A stretch of DNA of 64,000 bases from Owenia fusiformis (Eukaryota; Annelida; Polychaeta; Sabellida; Oweniidae). Below, one piece after another: positions 24,049-36,700 of the stretch. The notes below the pieces were generated by a model. It made no database searches. It was not told where the DNA came from and worked only from the letters and a program-made list of their open reading frames with translations. The stretch spans positions 2,072,571 through 2,136,570 of the forward strand of contig CAIIXF020000011.1 of NCBI GenBank assembly GCA_903813345.2. Direction: 5' to 3'. The number at the start of each line of letters is the position of its first letter. Position 1 is the first letter of the stretch. Position numbers and translations under genes: made by a program.

Positions 24049-25130
24049 TATTATAAATGGACCATAAAACATCGTACTCTAATAATTTCTAGGTTCACTA
24101 TAGGATGTATGGGGGTGACAAATGGACTATATTCACCTTTCCACGAAGTAAAGAAAATCGATAATTTCCGGCGCGCTGATTGGCTGTATGCAAACGAGTC
24201 AAATCAATGACGTCAATGACTAAAAGTTTTGAAGAATTAGTACAGCCAGCATAGGAATATTTTGAATTAACTGCAATAAAAAGGATTCTATTTGCCCAAT
24301 GCACTAATTTTCTTTAATCGAATATGAAATATGAACAGGGCACTTTCATTCCGAATCTTATGTAATTTAATTTAATCATATTTTGACAGAACTATTGTTT
24401 ATTAAGACTTCTCAGATCAGCCTTACATACCCGGGCTTACATGTCTCGTGCGATTGTAACCAAAAAATGTAAATTGTGAAGTTACAAACAACTCGGTTAA
24501 ATTTTCTGATAGTGGTCATACAATATCCTGTTAAATGGTTATTATGTCGTAGTAAGAAGTTCCATCATATATTCACCATGAATTCGCGCAAAGCGTTACC
24601 TTTTCGTATTTATTCTCTATTCGCCATCAGCGATGTCAATAATGATCAGCAATGTCAACATATTATCAATAAACATTATATGTTATACGTTCTTTCTCTA
24701 AAATCTGCCCAGGGATAATTATTCAAAACCGACCATCAAATAACTGATTTATCCAATGAAAAGTGAGGTTTCACAAGTGAAGTTTTCAGGACACCTTGCA
24801 TATCCAGGTTTGTTATCTATTAAGCGTACTCATTCTCATTATTTTCAAGAAATCCATCATCATTTTGGTTAAGAAAAATTCTACCGTCTGCTGGATCTAT
24901 TTTAACAGTTTTAGCAAGGTATTTTTACAAATTGACTGTTTCTACACTGAATAAAAAACATTTTTCCGGAAATATTTGGTTCGGGAGATACGCCGCAGCG
25001 GGAAATATACATGTTTACAGTTAACACCATTAATATTTCATTAATATTGATCAGTGTTAACTCTGGGATGACAAAGTATGTCAAACTGTTTTCTCAATCT
25101 GGCTGTGGTCGGGAAATGTCTAAAATAATT
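24049..25130. other. No gene recognised
   Basis: Contains short open frames (24098-24304, 24476-24718) with no domain or coding bias that I can see. Confidence 0.4.
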
Positions 25131-25830
25131 AGCTACTTCGCGTTCATAAATAGTCTTCAATACGTTCATCTCATATCGAAGTTCGTTCAGGTCGCACGAC
25201 GTCGGTGTGCAACGTCGTATTACGCGTCCCTTAGTTTAGAAGGTCATTATGAACTGGTTTCAGAACGGTATGGTCGCCATCGAATTTTTAATCATTTCAA
25301 AATTCTAAAATCATCTTTCCGTCTGAGAACGTTCATGAAGTATGTAAATAGTTCTTTGCAAGTTGCAGCTACGTTCATTCCGTTCACCCACAGTTTAAAA
25401 CCAGTTTTGAAGAACGCAGTGGCAACTGGTTTGGTGTGATAGCTTTATTTTTGCTAACTCGTTCATAAGCAGTCTTTAATGCGTTCTTAATCAACTTAAA
25501 CCCCTTTGCAATTAGTCTACCTCGTTCTCAATACGTCCTCAGACAGTTCAACTCGTTGTAAAAACGTCCCTAGTAGGTTTAAAGTACGGCGGTTCCGTTC
25601 GTAGTACGTCCAGCTCGTCGTTAGTACGTTGTCACTCGTTCTAATTGTAGAACGTGACGACCACGAGAGCATTTTGAGCATGTTCTAAGTTCTAGAGGAC
25701 CTACCCGTCCAAGTACGTTCGATGAAGTTTGTAAATAGACACCAAAAGGTTCTAAGTACATGCAGTCCGTTCGTACACAGTTGAAGCCCGTTTTCGAGAA
25801 CGTAGTGAGAACTAGTTGTGTGTGATAGTA
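25131..25830. repeat. Two diverged ~380-bp units rich in ACGTTC / GAACG motifs
   Basis: TCGTTCATAAGCAGTCTTTAAT (25459) resembles GCGTTCATAAATAGTCTTCA (25140), and the unit ends AACGCAGTGGCAACTGGTTTGGTGTGATAG / AACGTAGTGAGAACTAGTTGTGTGTGATAG match at about 25412-25441 and 25800-25829. It is CpG-richer than the surroundings. Confidence 0.7.
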
Positions 25831-25897
25831 GGGTAAGGACCAAAATCTCTTATTGTAAATTGATATCCCCAACTACAGTAAGTATCCATACGTTTAA

Positions 25898-26474
25898 AGG
25901 GTTCCGATTAGCATCCCGTATAAAAACAATATGGCGGCTCCAGGCGAATCAACTGGATCAGTCCATTTTTAAGAAATAAGGGGAGTTCTGTAAAATCCAG
26001 TTTATTGAAATTGTCTTTGAGATAAAGAAATCCGTTTATAATGATTTTGAAAACGTTATCCAAAGAGTGATCTTGCGTTCAAAGAATACATGTACAACAA
26101 CCAATATAAATCCTTGTATTAGAAACCGGTTTGTCTTGCTTTGTTTCATTTGTAGGATATTTCATATGCCAAGCTGTGTGCTATTGCGTTATGGGGAAAT
26201 TTAGATGCCAATTTTTCCTTATTATACACAAATAGAAGATCCTGAAACTTCACCCATAAATGTGGAATTGATTTGTCAAAATAAAAATCACCCTTTTATA
26301 AATGTGTGACGATCTATAATATACTTAATATGCTATATAACAGTTAGAGGTGTTGACACAACGACCTCGATGCTGTGAACCCTTGAGTATTATTCCGGGA
26401 TCGGGCCTTTTATACTAAACGGTGAGCAACACCAGAAACGAGCGTTCGATTTGCTAAACGATATGCGTCACCCT
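25898..26474. mobile_element. TTAA-flanked MITE (Kolobok/piggyBac-type target), copy 1
   Basis: Termini AGGGT...ACCCT, flanked by TTAA on both sides (25894-25897 and 26475-26478). 577 bp. A sister copy at 56475-57046 has the same ends, the same orientation and about 97% identity. No coding capacity. AGGG termini with TTAA favour Kolobok over piggyBac, but no transposase is present. Confidence 0.85.
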
Positions 26475-26969
26475 TTAAAAACATACTCAAAATCAGAGTT
26501 ACGTGGTTTTTATTGTTGTTCCCTAGTGGATCTGTAAACATCTAATTCATGGCATGTGTTTTTCGATAAAAATGTGAATGATGATCCGTACCGTATGCAC
26601 CTTAACTCCGTCGCTTTGACTTCAGTTATTTACGAGTGCGAGAACTCAATTTTCAGAATACAAACATGTAAAGGTTTACTTAAAAGAATTATCCCACGAT
26701 TAATGTGTTATCTGTACAATAACAGCTGTTGATATTTCTGATATTATTGAAATCCGTGTGATATTTTCCAGAAAATCGTTTATCAAACTCATATGCGTGT
26801 GATATCGTTTATCTCACGCATATCCGTGTGATATCACATTTGCATTTTGCGCCACAATATTGTTGGAAAATAGGTCCGTTAATTTATTCTCTTCGGGTTT
26901 CATTGGTGTATTGAATTACGATTGTGTGCATAATTTGATTAGAAGGCTGCTAAATAACGAATAAAATGG

Positions 26970-27195
26970 TATTTATGACGAACAATATCATGTACAGAAA
27001 GTAGTGCATATTACTTCACAGTGAGTAAAGTACAAATCAAAATTACCGGTGCAAATTCGTCTGACGAAGAATTGGCGAATTTCGACATTCACATGGGAAA
27101 CTCTGACGTTTCCGATGAAAATCAACAGAGCAATTGGATCAGAACATCACAAGGTGATTGTAATCATAAGATAAACCCAATATCACATAATTTCT
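26970..27195 (+). other. Possible coding fragment of unknown origin
   Basis: A stop-free frame of about 74 codons reads ..KVQIKITGANSSDEELANF.. then DVSDENQQSNWIRTSQ. This acidic, Ser-rich composition is unlike the surrounding AT-rich noise. It lacks an early ATG, so it would be an exon or a transposon relic. CACAAG|GTGATT could be a donor. No family recognised. Confidence 0.3.
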
Positions 27196-27300
27196 CGTGA
27201 TATCATTTTATCGCATCGTAGATATCAAATATCAACACTCATTCGCTTCGCTCACTCGTGTTGATATTTTATATCAACTCGGCGATAAAAATGATATCAC
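27196..27300. repeat. Hairpin inverted repeat, ~50-bp arms
   Basis: GTGATATCATTTTATCGC at 27198 and GCGATAAAAATGATATCAC ending at 27300, with inner arms AATATCAACACTC / GTGTTGATATT. A loosely related GTGATATC-rich stretch is at 26755-26840. A small MITE-like palindrome. Confidence 0.8.
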
Positions 27301-28610
27301 TCAAAATGATGTGACATTCTGTATATATTGTATTAAATATGCAAGTCATACAGATTCGTGCTTAATGAAATTTGTGCATAATCAATAGTATCATACATTT
27401 TTACAATAAGCAACATCCATAACTGGATTACTTATGAAAATGTGAATAAGTGATTGAATATAGATGTCACTATATTTTAGAATGAACCATTATTTTATCA
27501 TTGTATGTAAACCCAACTTAACAAAACAATTATCATAGATCACTGTTATAACTATAATCATAGATAACATACATAAATATATAGGGATGAACCATTAGAT
27601 CAACTGGTCTATCAATCATTAGTTTTTAGAGCAAAATACTTTCGGTCAAAATATATTTAAGTTTTGATATTTCATCAAGACTCACATAAATATTTTTATT
27701 ATCTACAAAGAAACCCCCTGGATGATCATTATTTCAGCTAATATTCCTCTTGAGACGTGGTGAATCTTAAAAATCTGTTAGTGGACTCCCTTTATAGAAG
27801 CTTTGAAGTGAATTGACATTTCTTAATGCTGAAATTATTATTCATACATTTTTAGAAATGGGTATGTTAAAGAAGATGTTAAGCCAAATATTGACCTGAT
27901 AGCTCAGAAAAATTACAAAATTGCGAATTTTCTCTACAGTCCTTGTTGCCCCTTTAAAGAGAAAAATATTTCATCTTAATTTTGTAAAATTCAAAACAAG
28001 TCTTTTTTATTTTTGCCTTGCTTATGCCACGATCGCACCCCTTGACTGAATCTGAAAAAACTTTTGGGGATCACACCCCCCTGACTACGCGTCTGCTCTC
28101 CAATCTACATTAAAATGCCTTCTTGCATAGCTGTATTTCGGGAGATCTCAAAATTATGAGAAATAACACTGGCTACTCATTGCTCTGTGCACGACCCTTG
28201 GTGGTCAATCCTTCTAAATTATATGTTTTTAATTTGAAAGGGAAGATCTTTTAAAAATCCACACATTTTTAATTGTGCTTTAGAAAAGGACTTGACAAAC
28301 GAAGGACTTCATTATCTCCAATCGAACTTCATTTGCCGGGATAATGATATTGATGGGTTTAATTCTGAATCAATTTTTAGATATGTATTGCTTGAGGCCA
28401 TCTTTTAGTCAAAATACTTACTGGAAACCTAAAGTCTGGCCCATTATGGAGTATAGAGGGTTAAGTCCACGTTTTAGTAATTTTGTGAAGTAGTGTCTAA
28501 AAGATGGCCCAGAGTCCAGTCCACCTTTTCCTAGAGCCAGTCCACTGTTTAGAACATGCCTACATTGTGTGATGGGGTCATATTGTATGGGCATTGTTAT
28601 CATGCAGTTG
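27301..28610. other. No gene recognised
   Basis: AT-rich intergenic DNA. Open frames such as 28418-28603 have no supporting feature. Confidence 0.4.
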
Positions 28611-28890
28611 TTGTTATTGTATAGTCATTGCTATTGTGTAGTTATTGAAATTTTTCATTATGTATTGTATTCATGACAGGCAGTTTTATTCATTGTTGTT
28701 GGCATGGTATATAGTCATTATATTATATTATTAATGATTCAAACGTTAGACTGTCACGAGGATATTACAATGTGAATCAATCTTGTTGTTGTTGAAATTG
28801 TTGGTCATGTTGCTAATTCCCCTAACTCACATCAGATTTGGACTGAAACACAAAGCCCAAATGCAATTTAATATTTTTCTGTTTTAAAAT
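28611..28890. other. 3' flank homologous to that of gene A
   Basis: Diverged copy of the region 1990-2240 (TTGTTGAAATTGTTGGTCAT, TTTGGACTGAAACACAAAGC, ATGCAATTTAATATTTT). Shows that the duplication which produced genes A and C took the downstream flank along. Confidence 0.75.
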
Positions 28891-29059
28891 ACGTTTAAAT
28901 AAATAAAATATGTTCAAAAAATCATAAACTAAATTGCAAACAATATTATTCTGAGAAAGGAAAAATAATGAAAGCATATACTATAAATTGTTTTGGTGAT
29001 TGACCTTTTACTTTTCACATCCGAATATATTTATTCATATTTATGGAACTGTTAATGTG

Positions 29060-29115
29060 CAATATGGAGAAAGATTCACCCTGCGAACCCCCCCCCCCCT
29101 GGCTACGGGCCTGAA
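29060..29115. repeat. Dispersed CCCCCTGGCTACGGGCCTG repeat end
   Basis: C run followed by CTGGCTACGGGCCTG at about 29099-29113; the same tail ends the repeats at 34120 (variant) and 34771. Confidence 0.6.
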
Positions 29116-29142
29116 CTTCAAATGAAAATAGCATTACAACTT

Positions 29143-29563
29143 TTCTTAGCTTGTATTCGCGAATGCAAATACAAATAGCGACTATCGGCTTCCAGATTAA
29201 CCTTTTGATTTGCATAAATTAATCTGTCAGTTTGAAGTTGCAATATCGAACAACCCGTTTGTCGACTAACAGTGATCACGTGACTTTTTATGCCATTTTC
29301 ACATGATCAAACAAACTTAAAATGTGTTTTGCGGCTATGCGCATGCGCCAGGTGTTTTTCCGCTATTTACAATTTAACACTCGATAGTCGGTGTTAGTTG
29401 CTGCTTTAATACCAGATTAAATTTAGCTCAGCTACTGGGTTTGGGGCGAGAGCTGGCAACTAACGGGACGCACGGCAGGTAGTATTTATATTTAAATGAG
29501 TTTGCCATCAAATTGCAATCAACCAGCTGGTAGTCGCTATTTCGCGAATACAAGCTTAGTTGA
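29143..29563. mobile_element. MITE with imperfect inverted ends
   Basis: CTTAGCTTGTATTCGCGAA at 29144 and TTCGCGAATACAAGCTTAG ending at 29560 are inverted copies; TAGCGACTA continues the arm on both sides. About 420 bp, no coding capacity. Lies between gene C and its conserved 3' flank. Confidence 0.78.
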
Positions 29564-29933
29564 AATATACAGTATCATGTAATTTTACATACCGTGGTTG
29601 TATAACGAAATATAAGAACTTCGAGGAAGGCGATGTGAGTAGAAATAAATGATAAGAAATGGCTGCGTATTAGATCAACTCGGTTCAGAGATGCTATTCT
29701 AATTTGTCACCTTTTCCCGTTCTTTCACATATGATTTCCTCGTTCACTTCCTTCGTATACTGTGGTATAATTATAGTCTAGATATAGTAGTAGATAGGAT
29801 GATTTAATATCGAACATCTTTATTTCCGTCAACACCTGTATATATTTATGCAATATTCATGTTTACTTATAATTATGTGTTATTTTGCAGTATACTGTAG
29901 TATTATATTAATTGTCATCGTGTTATATTTACC

Positions 29934-30715
29934 TTACTCCCGGTATGTGATAATGAATAATCGTCCGTTATGATCCCCAACCAGTAATTTCCCGTCTTGG
30001 TTTATCCCAACAGCGCTTGGGAATTTCACGCCATCACTCTCTGTTAGGAGGTAACTATGGAACATGCCATCGGGGGTAAGCAGCTGTATCCTGTGGTTGT
30101 GTCTGTCTGCTACCATTATGTAGTCCCATGAATCTGTGACGACACCTGCGGGGAAATTCAGCTGTCCCTCTTCTGATCCACGTGTACCTCCGTAAGTGAA
30201 GAGTACGTTGCCAGCTTGATCCATCCCTTTTAAAGGTCCTGAGTGGTCGGTAACTATAACCACTCCTTTGCTGTTAGTTGTCACAAAGTTAGGCCATACA
30301 AACGTATCAGAAGCAGGGATGGTTGTTGCATTCCCTGTAGACTGATCAACAATATACACTCCATCTGTCCTTACACCGCACACAACCAACTGACCAGTAG
30401 ATAGTGTAGTAATACCATTTAGTTGAAATGGAGACACTTTAGCCGTTATGTTGCGAATAGGACTGCCGTCTAATGTGTAGAAGTAGATTGTCCGTGACAA
30501 GTCAGTGAATACAAGTTGGTCATCATCTGAAACTGCAACATACTGGAACTCGTTGCTAACGTTTTTGATGAGAGTGAAATCACTGTCATATATCTTTGTG
30601 GTAAAACCAACTGCCACAATATGTCCTCTTGATGTTACTGCAAGATCATCTATAAGGCTTGACTGCAGCTGTATCTTCACAACGATTGGTTTGTTTTTTA
30701 ATTGTCCTATGGTTA
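29934..30715 (-). CDS. Gene C exon 6: NHL-type beta-propeller
   Basis: The exon extends upstream of the first in-frame start-like codon to the acceptor ATAATTGCAG|TAACCATAGG. This adds [12 protein letters not shown], which aligns with the other paralogues. Canonical NHL unit: [32 protein letters not shown]. Ends ITYRE-TAA, again directly followed by G|GTAAAT. A possible AATAAA lies at 29819-29824 on the same strand. Confidence 0.9.
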
Positions 30716-33700
30716 CTGCAATTATATGAAATATCAGTAATGTTTAAGGTAATTATTAAATCTGAACCATGTACGGAATCATGTTGTAAGCTTAATATGT
30801 TAATAAGTTTGTTAAAACAAATTTACAAATCTTGTCGGAATAGAATATTAGAGGGTGCTTCAAATCGTTGAATGCAAATGGTCATTTAAAATAATAATAA
30901 TTAATGAATTATAAAATAATTTAAAAATCTATATTTTCATGCACAAAATGTCAGAGTTGTAATTGGGTTAGTTTAGAAACGGACAACATCGACGTTTTTA
31001 TTTTTACTCTTCGCATAATTATTGCGACAAACCAAAGTTTACTGAAAACTGCTCATTTCATGATAAGGGCAGGGTGAGAGTGTTATCCTTTAAGATTTTT
31101 TCAGTCAGTATTTCCATATATATTGTGTTGCTCATATGTTATTTTAAATTTTACACCTTAATTTAAATTACATGTAGACATTGAATCACAACCCAGTTTG
31201 AGGACATGACTTTCAAACATGACTGTCCAATGGAACAATACTTACTTACATCATCATTGACAAGGGGTGAACGCTCTTTAACAACTCAATTAAGAACTGG
31301 TACACTCCCATTAGCAATTAGAAACAGGGAGATCTATTCAACCAAAAACCCCAGTAAACCAAAGCCAAAAAGCCAGGTACGTTATTGCAAGGTTTTCTAG
31401 ATTAAATTCTAATAATTATTTGACCACAAAAACAAATGCGTTTGTTTGGCCAATATGTTATCTTCAATAAGGGGCAATAGAATGAAAATAAAGTCGATCA
31501 GATTATCTCTAAAAGCTGTCATTAATCACCAATTTTCCCCAATTATTAGCAAATTATTCTCACCAAAATTGCAGCATTTTATTCCAATTTTTACGACTAA
31601 ATCGAAATGTACTATAAGTCATGATTTACCTCAGTCTGAAAAGGAAAATTGAGTCTCTCTGGGATTAGAATAGTCCGAAAAACAATGAAAATTTGAGGTC
31701 AAATATCTGGCCTACAAAGCAACATTTTTTATATGGTTTATGTAGCCTACAAATAGCCTTTCAATAAAAAACATTATAAAAACATCTATCACATTAACAA
31801 TGTGATAGATGTATATAAGATCTACCATTTTAGGACAAAAACCTTTCCTTGATTTTGAGGTAATTTGTTTGGTTAAATTTGAAGAAATGAAATGACGAAA
31901 GAATGGGGGGAGACAAAACACAGTCTTGGACCTAGAATACCGACTAAACTGATTTCACTAAATGAATATCCTGATTTTTTTCAAGGCTATAAATAGCTGT
32001 TAAAACGTTTTGTCATTGGTTGAGTAATGGCTGAGAAAATGACGTTTAAGTGCATCTCGGTAAGCATGTGGCTCATTGTGGCGACTCGATAATAGGCATA
32101 TCTGAACCAAAAGCTGAAGCATCGACCAATTTTCATGATTTCTTTTGCTTTTAATTATATATACCGCATGGATCTATTGGAACATATTAGAATATTACAT
32201 AGAATCGCATTTTTGTTCTATATTAACTTATTAATGGAAAATATTTCAAAATAAATAAAGCCAACCGAGATGGCAGAATATTTATTTTCTCAAAAAATAG
32301 CAAGTGTATTGCAATTTTCTCTTAGCAACTTGTTTGTAACATATGTCAAATTATTTTGTAATATTTTAATGAATATATATCTACTGTTTTGTAAATTACA
32401 TGCATATTGAGATGGGAAATGGCTAAAAATAGCTGTGGATTGAAATAATCTGGGGAGAGGGGGAGGAAAATAAAATAATTTCTTCAAAACAAGTTAAGAT
32501 ATGGTGATATTGTTTAGCAGACATCTTGGAGACAAAAATGTTCATGGATATATGACGTCTAGGTTTTGAAAAATCATTTTTAATGGACAAATTGTGCGCC
32601 GTAATATGATATTAAAAACACATTGTTTCTCGGACAAAAATATAGTTACATTATTTTGTAATTATGTCTTGTTTGAAAGTGTATTCACTGTATACTATAT
32701 ATATGGTCTATATCTAAAAGAAGGTAAATAGAACCAGCTTATATTTTTTTTATTCTATGAAAGCACAGAGTGATTTTCAGGCTACTTCTATTCCTACCAT
32801 CCTAGCTTAGCCAATATACCCTCTATCAGCTCGAATTTTGCACCAAAGTGGTATTTTATCTGTAGCTATAGCAACTACATTTACAAAAAATATTTTTTCA
32901 TGGCAGAATAGTACCGGGGGAAATTCGACCCCCGCCCCGTCCGCATTGGGGCTAAACCAACCATTTTATATATTTTATACATACTTGTACAATTGACTCC
33001 AGCGAATTCAGCCTTGCATTTACACGTATATCTGTTTACTTTGTCAATACAAGTGCCTTCATTTTGACAGGGGCTTGGATCGCACTCGTCTATATCTGAA
33101 AGTGAATACCTATTGGATGAGACTTGGTGATAATTCGTTAAACCAAGATGCGGTTGGTGTTCATGGCGTGTGGTCAATCCTTCCAAATAATGCAATAGCA
33201 TATCAAATAAGACAAGGTTATCCAAAAGATTAATACAAATTTGTACAAACCTGTCTCACAATTGACACCAGTATATCCTGCCTTGCATTTACACGTATAG
33301 CTGTTCACTTGGTCAGTACAGTTCCCTTCATTTTGACAGGGACTTGAATCGCACTCGTTTATATCTGAAATGATGTACAGTCATGAATTAATATTAAAGA
33401 AAGCCTAATTAAACTACGTTAAACACTGACGTGCCACATGGTTATTTCTTAAAAATATAGTAGCATACTAGGAAAAACAAAATTAACAGAAAACAAACGA
33501 ATTATTAGGGAAGTTCCTTCATATTGTGTGCCAACACTGGCTGATGCATGATTTAACCATTATGGCAGTTGTAACCGTTACAGCGTGCAAGCAAAGCCCC
33601 AGAGGTAGAATTTTGTCTTGGTTTTATTGTAAACGTTTACCTACATGTATATTTGTTTTTGTTTGTTACGTGTATAAATGTTGTGTATGATTTGGTTATT

Positions 33701-36700
33701 GTTGGATCGTTGATTGATTTGTGTTTTAAGTGTGGATATGTTACATCCCATTTATTCTGGTAATAAGATAAGAATAGCCAAGTACAACTTTTGAGAATTT
33801 TTCCAAACCTGTTTCACAATTTCGCCCAGTGTAGCCACTCTTACACTGACACGTGTAGCCATATTCGTTACAAGCTCCGTCATTATCACAGGGTGTCGAA
33901 TCGCAAAACTCTTGACCTATAAGGTAAACAAAACTACTGGTAACTTGCCCGTAGCCAGCTTTTACCAGGAGGGGAGCTTTTTTCCAAGGGGGGGGGGGAG
34001 CTTTTTCAGAATTTTTGCTAAAAATCATGCGAAATATTCTCAGAATGGTGAAAAACTGCATGATTTTGAAAGAATTTCTGGCCAAGGCGCTCCCCCAGCT
34101 TCCCCTCTGGCTATGGGCCTGGGTAGGTCCTGTCAAGTGAGACAATACTTTTCCAAAGTCAGTTTCAAACTCATTTTTTTCGTTAGTACTTTTTGCAATT
34201 CTTTTTGCCTCTGTTATTTTTTACCTTGAGTCACAGATATAAGACACTTTTTTGGCGTAAAATCAAGGTGATCTGGGATAGAGCGACAAAGTTGCGATGG
34301 TCGGAAGTTGATGCCAATAAATAAGAAAATTATAAAATATAGATAGTTACCTTGTTACCTTGCTATCATTATTGCTCTGTTTGATAAATAATCATTTATC
34401 ACATTGAATTTCCTCTCAATTTTTTTTATTTCATGAACATCGAGCTGCTATTGACTGTGTTATGAATTTTTAGAGGTAAAATAAAGTAGTTAATCAACGA
34501 ATATTAGCTCATCGCGTTCACATCACGAATTTTAGAGAAAAACTACTCAATGAATACCTATGATTCTTGGCATGTTACTGAATGTTTATGGGGGGGGGGT
34601 CAGTTTTCAAAAATTTCCAGGGGGGTTCACATTTGACAATTTTGGCCCAAATATGACTAAAATCACTTGAGAAGTGCTCAAAATGGTGAAAAACTGCATG
34701 ATTTTGAAAGAGCTTCTGGCCAGGGGGGAGGGGTCGCCCGAACCATGCGAACCCCCTGGCTACGGGCCTGAAGCTCCGTAGTGTAGATCGAACGAATCTG
34801 AAGTTGACGAAGTGTGCATGAATTACGAATTAAAGTAGGTCAGTAGGTTTAGTATATGAAAACGTCAATCTATCTGTCAAAGTTGTAGATCGTACACTCG
34901 TATATTCTCATTTGCTAAAATTCCAGTCCAAATCCATTATACTTATTCTCTAGAAATCGCTTGTTTTCCTCGAAATTCTTTATCAGTTTTCATGAAGAAA
35001 GAAACGCTTTACCATTTTGTTTTAATATTATTTTCAGATTATGGGAGAAGAGTAAGAAATCGAATATACTCGTATCTCTCAAAAATTGTACTTGTTGAAG
35101 AAATAAAAACTTCCCAACCTGGTGGTGCTAAACGTGCAACAAACCGACTTAAGCCTACATTAGGTGATGTTATGCCTACATGTGTGCTAAGGCATTAAAT
35201 TACTGACAAAAAAACGCTTATCTTTTTTATTTTGATGACAGGGCGTTTCTTTCTTGCCAATGGCGCAATCCAATGTGAAAAGAAACAGTGTCTAATTCCC
35301 CATTCCGAACCATTCAAGCACCAATATCACAATTCATTACGATAAACAAGTAATTCTCTTTGGTAGTTGTGATTTTGACGTGTACATAATAATTATTTTA
35401 CAAGTATACATTTGACAAATGTATATTTAAAGAGAGAATCAGATCTAGAATATTTCAGGCTCATGTCATTCCTTCACATGTCTATTTTCTTAAAATCCGA
35501 AAAGCGCACTAATTATTTCAGGGAGACTAAAGATTTTTACAATAATGTATTATTTTTCTATAAGAATGGTTACCATTCTTATTATTTGGGAGAATTTAAA
35601 CATTTTTGACCCATTTTTGCACTTTTAATCCATTATAACTTCGTCAATTTATAACATATCATGAATCTTTTGGGAGATATTGTATTTGAGATTGTAAGGA
35701 ATTTATTAATAGGTCAGTTGTACATGTTACTTGCATTTTTTCACCCCTATATATCCGATTCTGCCTTTAACTAACGTTTGATTTTCCATTGGTGACCATT
35801 CCTTGTACATACCATTTGACTTAAGTAATGCTGCAATTTTTCTTTCAATACCAGCATTATCAGCTCTTATATCAGACACGTCCGTTTTTATGGAAGAAAT
35901 GGCATTTGAGAGTGTTGAAACCATCTTTGTCAGTGTGGAAATACCAGCCGTTAGAGTGGCAACGTCAGAGGAAATACCAGTTGCCAAGGTATCCAAGTCT
36001 TGTCTTGTCTTATGGCAACAAGATGAACCAGCATGTGTGTCTGAAAGATAGTGGTTAACAACATGAAGCTTTAACCAAACAGTCAAAAATGTGTCCAACA
36101 TGGGAATATTGAGAGGTCGTAATTTTAATATGGAACTGATGGCTCCTGTTACAATCAATCCAATCATTGACTCGGTCACTTCTGTAAAAATTCAAGAGTA
36201 AAACATTGCTCCATTTTGAAATGAAATCATTACAGTGTTTAATAATACGTATATCTCATGAATTTCAATTACAGGGACAACGTAACAAGTGATCTTTAAC
36301 GAACTTACGTTTTGTTAGCTACATTGATAGATAGATCTACTGATCTATACTTGCTTATTGAATATGACTTTTTAAAATACTGTTCATGATATATTTGGAA
36401 AGGTTCAATAGTTCAATCAAAACTTAATGAATCAAAAACTTAATGAATTTTGAAATGAAACCATTACATTGTTTAATAATACGTATATCTCATGAATTTC
36501 AATTACAGGGACAACGTACATTCGAGTTGACAACGCACATTTCCGATTTTTTAAAATTGCAACAAATACTTGAATATTTATTAATCATCACCCGTCCTAA
36601 ATTGTGTAGCATAGAGAAACATATTCTCAGAAAAATAATCGACACTCTTAGGCAACAGAGGAAAAATGATCAAAGGAAATGTGAAAACCCCAACATTTTC

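Noticed and set aside
25011-25439. 142-codon plus frame
   Set aside because: Lies on a repeat unit whose second copy (25458-25830) is not open in the same frame.
35803-36058. Two plus frames (82 and 76 codons) and 49845-50201 (118 codons)
   Set aside because: Antisense shadows of the coiled-coil exons of genes C and B.
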